The position numbers and the translations under genes were made by a program. Under the pieces are notes generated by a model that was given only the letters and a program-made list of their open reading frames with translations, made no database searches and had not been told where the DNA came from. 64,000 bases of DNA from Janthinobacterium psychrotolerans (GTDB taxonomy: Bacteria > Pseudomonadota > Gammaproteobacteria > Burkholderiales > Burkholderiaceae_D). The stretch lies in NCBI RefSeq assembly GCF_001677885.1, contig NZ_LOCQ01000056.1, positions 209,567 through 273,566 on the forward strand, given 5' to 3'. This document shows, in pieces, positions 54,225 to 61,300 of this stretch (position 1 is the stretch's first letter; every line of letters begins with the position of its first letter).

Positions 54225-55604
54225 ATGAACCCCCTCATTCGCGCCCCGATGGCCAGCTTCGCCGATTTGCTGTTAGATGCCATCTGCATGGTCGATGCGG
54301 ACGGGCGCTTCGTGTTTGTCAGCGCCGCCTGTGAACGCATCTTTGGCTACGCCCAGCGCGAAATGATCGGCATGGTGATGCTCGACCTGGTGGCACCGGC
54401 CGACCGCCAGCGCACCTTGGATGCGGCGCGCGCCATCATGGATGGCCACGCCCAGACGCATTTCGAAAACCGCTACATCCGCAAGGATGGCAGCCTGGTG
54501 CATATCATGTGGTCGGCCCGCTGGTCCGAAGCCGACCAGTTGCGCGTGGCGGTGGCGCGCGACATCACCGTGTTGAAGCAGGCACGGCAAAAGCAGGCGG
54601 CGCTATATGCGATTTCCGAAGCGGCCCATGCCTCCGAAGACCTTGCGACCTTGTTTCGCCACATCCACCAGATCCTCGGCGAACTGCTGCCAGCGGCCGG
54701 CTTGTACATGACTTTGCTGGACCAGCATGGCCAGCCGGAAGAGTTCGCGTCGCGTGCCGATGAACAGCAGACCGCCCCACCGTGCGACCTGGCCCGACTG
54801 CTGGCCGACGAGGTGCTGTCCACTGGCCAGCCACTACGGCTCGGCCCAGGGACCGGTACCGGTCCCGGGAACGGCCACGAACACTGGCTGGCCGTGCCGT
54901 TGACCACGGCGCGGCGCACCCTCGGCGCGCTGTTGCTGCATGGCGGCAGCGATGCCGGCAGCTACACGGAACAGGACCAGGAGCTGCTGCAGTTCGTTGC
55001 CAAGCAGATCGCCACCGTCATCGAACGCAAGCAGCTGCACGCCCACATGCAGTTCATGGCCATGCACGACGAACTGACCGGCCTGCCGAACCGCCGCCTG
55101 TTCCACGACCGCCTGCAAACCGCCTTTGCGCGCGCCCAGCGCAAGCAGGAACGGCTGTCGCTGCTGTTCCTGGACCTCAACGGCTTCAAGCGGGTCAATG
55201 ACGAGCACGGCCATGCCCGTGGCGACCTGCTGCTGCAGGCGGTGGCCAAACGGCTGAAACAATGCCTGCGCGAGAGCGACACCCTGGCGCGCCTGGGCGG
55301 CGACGAATTCGTGGTGCTGCTGGAAAACAATGCACAGGGCAGCGACGTCTTGCTGGTCGAGCAGAAAATCCACGCGGCGCTGGCGCTCGGCTTCGCGCTC
55401 GATAACGGGCTCTGCCTGCGCACCACCGCCAGCATCGGCTGCGCGCACTATCCCGAACACGGCGCCAGCACGCAGCAGCTGTTGCGCCATGCCGACCAGG
55501 CCATGTATGCGGCCAAGGCGAAGCTGGCTGGCCTCTCAGGCAGCGGCGAAGTGCGCCATCGGCGCGGCACCCAGACGGCCGGTGCCGACGCCGACCCAGG
55601 CTGA
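54225..55604 (+). CDS. PAS-GAF diguanylate cyclase
   Basis: The 459-aa cytoplasmic protein has a PAS domain (about 10-120; ICMVDADGRFVFVSAAC and IRKDGSLVHIMWSAR), a GAF-like domain (130-285) and a GGDEF domain (295-445). The active site reads LGGDEFVVLL and the preceding loop DELTGLPNRRLFHDRL, so it should make cyclic di-GMP. An RXXD inhibitory site (RESD) lies five residues before GGDEF, predicting product feedback. No EAL domain. It is upstream, on the plus strand, of the adhesin-linked genes. Confidence 0.9.
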   Translation: MNPLIRAPMASFADLLLDAICMVDADGRFVFVSAACERIFGYAQREMIGMVMLDLVAPADRQRTLDAARAIMDGHAQTHFENRYIRKDGSLVHIMWSARWSEADQLRVAVARDITVLKQARQKQAALYAISEAAHASEDLATLFRHIHQILGELLPAAGLYMTLLDQHGQPEEFASRADEQQTAPPCDLARLLADEVLSTGQPLRLGPGTGTGPGNGHEHWLAVPLTTARRTLGALLLHGGSDAGSYTEQDQELLQFVAKQIATVIERKQLHAHMQFMAMHDELTGLPNRRLFHDRLQTAFARAQRKQERLSLLFLDLNGFKRVNDEHGHARGDLLLQAVAKRLKQCLRESDTLARLGGDEFVVLLENNAQGSDVLLVEQKIHAALALGFALDNGLCLRTTASIGCAHYPEHGASTQQLLRHADQAMYAAKAKLAGLSGSGEVRHRRGTQTAGADADPG

Positions 55605-55619
55605 TACGGCAAGCCGGCG

Positions 55620-55630
55620 CCCCCCCCCCC
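55620..55630. repeat. Homopolymer of 11 C
   Basis: Eleven consecutive C residues lie directly after the stop of the M50/HlyD gene on the minus strand (TTA at 55631-55633 is the stop) and 16 bases after the diguanylate cyclase stop. It is the longest homopolymer noticed and is in non-coding sequence. Confidence 0.7.
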
Positions 55631-57748
55631 TTACAAGCCGCTCTCGCGCACCAGCACCCCTGCCGCCTTGCGCGCGGCGCGCCACAATATGCTGCTGCGA
55701 TCGCCGTCGATATGCGCGGCCACGGGCGCCATGCTGTCCACGCCGCCAAGATCGAGCCGTAACGTCACGCGGTAAACAGCCTCGTTCGCCAGCGACTCGC
55801 CCTGCCTGCCGGCACGCGCGGCGATCGGCCCGCCATGCAACGAAGACAACATCGCTTCGGGCAAGGCGCGGCTGGCGGTGCTGTCGATGCCGATCACGGT
55901 CGCGTCCATCGCCACGCCATCATTGCGGCGCTCGATCAGGCGCGCATGTGCCCCCTGGCGGACGCGCGCAATATCGGATTCATGCACGAACACCTGCGCC
56001 AGCGCGGCGCTGCCATCAACCACCCTGCCCAGCACATGGCCGCGCCCGACCCAGGCGCCGGGATACAGGCCGGTATCGAGATCGCGCACTGCCCCGTCAT
56101 GTGGCGCCGCCACGGTCAGGCGCCCAGACTCCGCGCTTTGCGCGCTGTATTCCGCCCGGGCTGCCGCCAGCTCCTGTTCCAGCACGCGCGAGCGTTCGTA
56201 CAGGCCGGGGTTGTCGATGGCGCCGTTAATCTGACGCACCAGGCCGTCGATGCGGCTTTGCAACTGCAGCATTTGGCTGTCGACCGCCGGTGCGGTCAGC
56301 ACGAACAAGGGCTGGCCCGCCTTGACCTGCTGTCCCTCGGTGGCCAGCACCTGTTCGACGCGAGCCGCCATGGGCGGAAACAGCTGGCCATGCTTGCCAG
56401 CGAGCCAATAACCGTCGGCCACCACATCCGAGCGCCATGGCAGGGCCAGTACCACCAGCAAGCCGAGCAGCAGCAGGCCGCTGCGCAGGGCCTTGCCGGA
56501 CCAGCGCGCCCGCAATTGCCACCACGCGCGCAATTCATTGCACATCGGACGCAGCACGAACCAGCCAATTTCCACTGCAAACAAAATCACTCCCAGCATT
56601 TTAAAGAAGAAAAAATACACGGCTGCGGCGATGCCCGTAAACATGATCAACCGGTACAGCCAGGTAGCGTAGGCATACAGCGTGAGACCCCGCGCGCGGG
56701 CCGCCAATTGTGGCTCGGGAAATGATGATTGCACCCCAAGCACCGTGCTGCGCAGCCGCCAGCGGGCAATCGCAAAGCTGCGCTCGGACAAATTGGGCAC
56801 ATCGAGCAGGTCCATCAGCAGGTAATAGCCGTCGAAGCGCATGAAGGGATTGAGATTGATGGCCAGCGTGCTGACCCAGGTCACGGCGGCCAGGACATAC
56901 ATGGCGCTCTTGAAGCCGCCGTCCGGCGCCAGGCTCCACAGCAAGGCCGCCAGCCCGGCCAGCATCAGCTCGGCCAACACCCCGGCGGCGCCGATGGCCA
57001 GGCGGGCGCGGCGCGAAGTCAGCTTCCAGGCCTCCGACGTATCGGTGTACAACAGCGGCCACATCATCATCAACGCCACCCCCATGGCCGGCACCCGCAC
57101 GCCATAATATTTGCAGGTATAGGCATGGGCAAGCTCATGCAGCACCTTGGCCAGCACCAGCGCCAGCCCGTAGTACAGGGCGCCCTGCCACGAAAAAAAG
57201 TACAGAAAGGTGCTGGAAAAGGCCGACCACTGGTCGAGCACGCGCCACACGCCCAGCAGCGACAACAGGCCGCAGGCGATGAAAAACGCCGGCCGGAACA
57301 GCGGCAGCACCCAAGCGCTGGTACGGTCGAGAAAGCCATCGGGCCGCACCAGCGGCACGCGGAAAAACAGGTAGTGGTGCAGCAGCCAGGTCAGCAGCTT
57401 GGGCTGGCGCGCGGCCGCCACCTGGTGCAGTTGATGGCGCAGGTGCGGGTGGTCGGTGCGCAGCAATTCATTCATTTGCAGGAAACGCTGCACATCGAGC
57501 ACATCCTCGGTCGCTGGCGCCAGCGCGGTTTCGCGCGCCACCGCCGTGCACAACTCGCCGGCCCGCATGCCGCCGCGCCAGCGCGAGAGCAATTCGAATT
57601 CCAGCCAGCCGAGACGGAAAAACCGGTTGCGCACGGCGTCGTACACGTGCCAGTGCGGCGCGCCGTCCAGGCCGGGCGGTGCCGGCTGCAGGGCCAGGTC
57701 TTCGCGCAAGGGGCCGAGCAGTTCCAGCGCGGGGTCAAAGTCCGTCAT
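55631..57748 (-). CDS. PqqD-like/M50 metalloprotease/HlyD adaptor fusion protein
   Basis: The 705-aa product combines three modules. Residues about 30-98 resemble a PqqD-type winged helix (HWHVYDAVRNRFFRLGWLEFELLSRWRGG). Residues about 145-330 are an M50 site-2 protease with HELAH (204-208) in a membrane helix and the third ligand in NPFMRFDGYYLL (Asp306). After two more helices (about 375-400, 440-460), residues 460-640 hold an HlyD-like lipoyl/barrel domain with a coiled coil. It would span the inner membrane and contact the periplasm. It matches proteins annotated as putative peptide zinc metalloprotease. Start at 57748 overlaps the preceding broken GNAT gene. Confidence 0.85.
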   Translation of the reverse strand: MTDFDPALELLGPLREDLALQPAPPGLDGAPHWHVYDAVRNRFFRLGWLEFELLSRWRGGMRAGELCTAVARETALAPATEDVLDVQRFLQMNELLRTDHPHLRHQLHQVAAARQPKLLTWLLHHYLFFRVPLVRPDGFLDRTSAWVLPLFRPAFFIACGLLSLLGVWRVLDQWSAFSSTFLYFFSWQGALYYGLALVLAKVLHELAHAYTCKYYGVRVPAMGVALMMMWPLLYTDTSEAWKLTSRRARLAIGAAGVLAELMLAGLAALLWSLAPDGGFKSAMYVLAAVTWVSTLAINLNPFMRFDGYYLLMDLLDVPNLSERSFAIARWRLRSTVLGVQSSFPEPQLAARARGLTLYAYATWLYRLIMFTGIAAAVYFFFFKMLGVILFAVEIGWFVLRPMCNELRAWWQLRARWSGKALRSGLLLLGLLVVLALPWRSDVVADGYWLAGKHGQLFPPMAARVEQVLATEGQQVKAGQPLFVLTAPAVDSQMLQLQSRIDGLVRQINGAIDNPGLYERSRVLEQELAAARAEYSAQSAESGRLTVAAPHDGAVRDLDTGLYPGAWVGRGHVLGRVVDGSAALAQVFVHESDIARVRQGAHARLIERRNDGVAMDATVIGIDSTASRALPEAMLSSLHGGPIAARAGRQGESLANEAVYRVTLRLDLGGVDSMAPVAAHIDGDRSSILWRAARKAAGVLVRESGL

Positions 57749-58050
57749 CGGAGACGACCGCAAAACCCAGCCGCCGGTACAGGCGGCTGGCACCGGCATG
57801 TTCGATCACCAGGCAAGCGGCGCCGGGAAAGCTGGCCTGGCAGGACGCGGCATGGGCTTTTTGCTGCATGTCTATCAGCGGGGCGACCGTGGGGCCGCAG
57901 CGCGGAATCGGCGGCCAGAGCCTGCAAGTCGTTGCAGGTGAAAAGGTTCAGTGCATCGAAAAAATCCTGGTCCGAGGGCGCACCCGGACGTAACAGCACT
58001 GCGGCAGGCGCGGGGGCGAATGGCATGACAAACCGGGCAATATTCATCAT
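57735..58050 (-). pseudogene. Short GNAT-like gene with one-base frameshift
   Basis: The frame begins MMNIARFVMPFAPAPAAVLL, then LNLFTCNDLQALAADSALRP. The G run at 57891-57894 (plus strand) has four residues where three would continue TVAPLIDMQQKAHAASCQ, then ASFPGAACLVIEHAGASRLYRRLGFAVVSDDGL with stop at 57735. The corrected 104-aa protein resembles the N-terminal half of a GNAT. Its stop region overlaps the fusion protein start (ATGACGGACTTTGA), so it is the operon's first gene. The break may be a sequencing error. Confidence 0.55.
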
Positions 58051-58386
58051 TATGAAATGTCCACATTATATTCTCTTCACTTATCAATATTACAGGCAGA
58101 TACAGAGAATCTGATGCGTGCGCGAGACATTATTCTCCCGCTTATCGAGTAGTGTCGTCAAGAAAGAAACAACGTCACAAAATATAATGCCGAGGCCGTC
58201 TAATATTGCTTTACAGCAGCTACAATAAATACCAAAAAGCAGCACGCAATTTTTGGGTTGTGATATTTGGTGATAATTACTATTTTGAAATTGCACCGTA
58301 TTTCTGGTATTACCTTTTTTGACATCCATATCTTGCGGCGACACGACCGGGTATCCTGGCAGCGGCGCGACATCAAGGAAACTGCG
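58051..58386. promoter_or_regulatory. AT-rich divergent promoter region upstream of the giant adhesin
   Basis: This 336-base gene-free stretch is AT-rich compared with the GC-rich genes on either side, for example TGTGATATTTGGTGATAAT near 58259. It must hold the promoter of the adhesin (plus) and of the GNAT-M50/HlyD unit (minus). No inverted repeat with long perfect arms was found by eye. Confidence 0.5.
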
Positions 58387-61300
58387 ATGACCCGATACGA
58401 CGACAGCAAACCAGCCGCCCCCCCTGCCGCTATGCCTGCCCGCCCCGGCTCCGCGCGGTTGCGGCCATCGCGCAGCTTGCTGGCGCTGGAAACCCGCATC
58501 GTCTTCGACGGCGCCGCCGCCGCGCTGGCCGAGCCGCACGACGCCGCTGCCGGGCTGATGCACAAAGCGGTCGCCGGCCTGCCGGTCGATGCGGCGCGCG
58601 CGCCCGCCGCTGCTGCGGCTGCTGTTCAGGCCAGCGAGCGGCCGCCGGCCTCGTCCCCGGCGCCGGAACGCGCGCCTGCGGAACCGGCCGCCACTGCTGC
58701 TGATACTGGTGCTGATACTGCTGCGGCGGTCAATACCATCGTCTTCGTCGATGCCTCGGTGGCCAACCCGGCCGCCCTGCTGGCCGGGCTCAAGCCCGGC
58801 ACCGAAGTGATCATGCTCGACAAGAACAGCGACGGCGTGCAGCAAATCGCCGACGCCCTCAAGGGCCGCCACGGCCTCGACAGCATCCAGATTCTGTCGG
58901 AAGGCAACAACGGCCGGATGCTGCTGGGCTCGACAACCCTGGCCGACAGCAATATCGAGACCTACCAGGCGGCACTGGCCGGCTGGGGCGGCGCGCTGCG
59001 CGCTGGCGGCGATATTTTGTTGTTTGGCTGCAACGTCGCCAATACCCCCACCGGTGACCACTTCGTCAACCGGCTGGCCGCGTTGACCGGTGCCGACGTC
59101 GCCGCGTCCACCGACGCCACCGGCGCCGCCGCGTTGGGCGGCAACTGGACGCTGGAAAAACATACCGGCGCCATCGAGGCCGACAAGGCCCTGGGCGAGC
59201 GCGCCATGGCCGACTATGACGGTTTGCTCCTTACCGGCAACGGCACGGCCAACGGCGACTACGATTTTGGCGGCACCCTGAGCGCCCCCCTGACCGGCGC
59301 CAACGTCGGCTTCAAGAAGCTCAACGACAAACTGCTGGTCAGCAGCTTCCTGTCCAAGGTCGGCACCCAGCTGTATGCCAACGACACCAATGCCAATAGC
59401 GACGGTTCCGTCATCACCGCCGTGTTCAAGGCCGAAGGCACGACAGTGGCGAAAACCTTCACCTTCAATGACTTCTCGTTGAGTGTTACCGACCCCGGCG
59501 GCTTGCACCTGCGCTATTTCGACCAGCTCGAAGTCCTGCTCAAGGATGTCAATGGCAATACCATCGGCTCGGCCTACAAGATCGCCAACGGCACCACGCC
59601 GACCATGGGCACCGCGATTACCAAGCTGAGCACGCTGCTCAATAACGGCAACGAGTGGTCGGTCAACGGCGTCGCGTCGGTGACGATCACGGCCAGTCTG
59701 GTGCTCAACGCCACGCTCGGCAAGCAAGGCGGCTTCGGCACCGAAATCAACTTCGAGTCAATGAAGATGAGTAATATCGCTGCGGTCGCGGCCAACGTCG
59801 CTCCCACCTTTGTCGGCGCCACCACCACGCTGAGCGCGCCGCAGAACGGCGTGTCCCTCACTGCCAACGACCTGTTCCATGTCAGCGACACCGACAGCGG
59901 CCAAACCCTGACCTGGTCTTTGGATAACTCCGTCAACGCCCAACACGGCACAGTGAGCCAGAGCTTCCAGCAAGGCAGTTCGGGCGGCACCGACATCACC
60001 CCGCTCGGAAGCATCACATATACCCCGGTTGCAGGCTATGTCGGCACCGATACGTTCGCCGTCAAGGTGAGCGACGGCACCAGCACCACCACCCGCATCA
60101 TCACCGTCAACGTCACGCCAACCACCCCCGGCACGCCCGACCTGTCGGCCGGCACCGACAGCGGCAGCAACCAGGGCGACAATCGCACCAACGCCGGCAG
60201 CCTGACCTTCTCCGGCACCAGCGGCGCCGACGATACCACCAGCACCGTCAAGGTGTTCCTCGATGCAAACAGCAATGGCAGCTTCGACAACGGCGAAGCC
60301 ACCGCATCGGCCACCGTCGGCAATGGCAGCTGGAGCGTCAGCAACCTCTCTACCACGGGCCTGGCCGATGGCGCCTACACCGCCTATGCGATCGTCACCT
60401 CGGCCACCGGCGGTATCAGCAGCGCCCGCAGCGCCGGCCTGTCGGTCGTCATCGACAAGACCACGCCCGGCACGCCGACCAACGCCAGCGCGCTGCTCTC
60501 CGGTTCCGACAGCGGCAGCTCCAATGCGGACCGCCTCACCAGGACCACCAATCCAACCATCCGGGTCAGCCTGACCGGCACCAACGCGGTGGCGGGCGAC
60601 AAGGCCGAGCTGCTGCTGGGCGGCGCCGCGCTGTCCACCCCGGCGACCGCGACGGTGACCGGCACCGATATCAGCAACGGCTATATCGACGTGACCATTA
60701 CCAGTGGCACGCTGGGCGTCGATGGCAGCAAGACCATCACCGCCCGTGTGACCGACGTGGCCGGCAATGTCGGCACGGCTGGCGGCAGCGTCAGCTTCAC
60801 GCTCGACACCAGCGCGCCAGGCGCCCCCACCACGGCACTGGTGCTCACCGCCGCCACCGACAGCGGCAGCTCGGCCACCGACGGGCGCACCAGCAACACC
60901 AGTCCGTCGTTCCAGGTGAGCCTGGCCGGCACCAACGCGGTGGCCGGCGACACCATCGAGCTGCTGCTGGGCGGCGCCGCGCTGGGCACACCGGTACTGG
61001 CAACGCTGAGCGCCAGCGACATCACCCGCGGCACGATCGACCTGAGCCTGGGCAGCAATACGCTCGGCAGCGACGGCAGCAAGACCGTCACCGCCCGCGT
61101 CACCGACGTGGCCGGCAACATCGGCACGGCCGGCGGCGCCGCCACCATCGTGCTCGACACCACCGCGCCGGGCGCGCCTGCCGCCATCGCGATGACTGCC
61201 GGCTCCGACAGCGGCAGCTCCAACGCCGACGGCATCACCAATGTCAGCACGCCGGTCATGCGCGTGTCGCTGACCGGCACCAACGCGGTGGCCAATGACA

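Noticed and set aside
58090..59727. Minus-strand 545-codon frame opposite the adhesin N-terminus
   Set aside because: Antisense shadow; composition Gly/Arg/Ala-rich and no domains.
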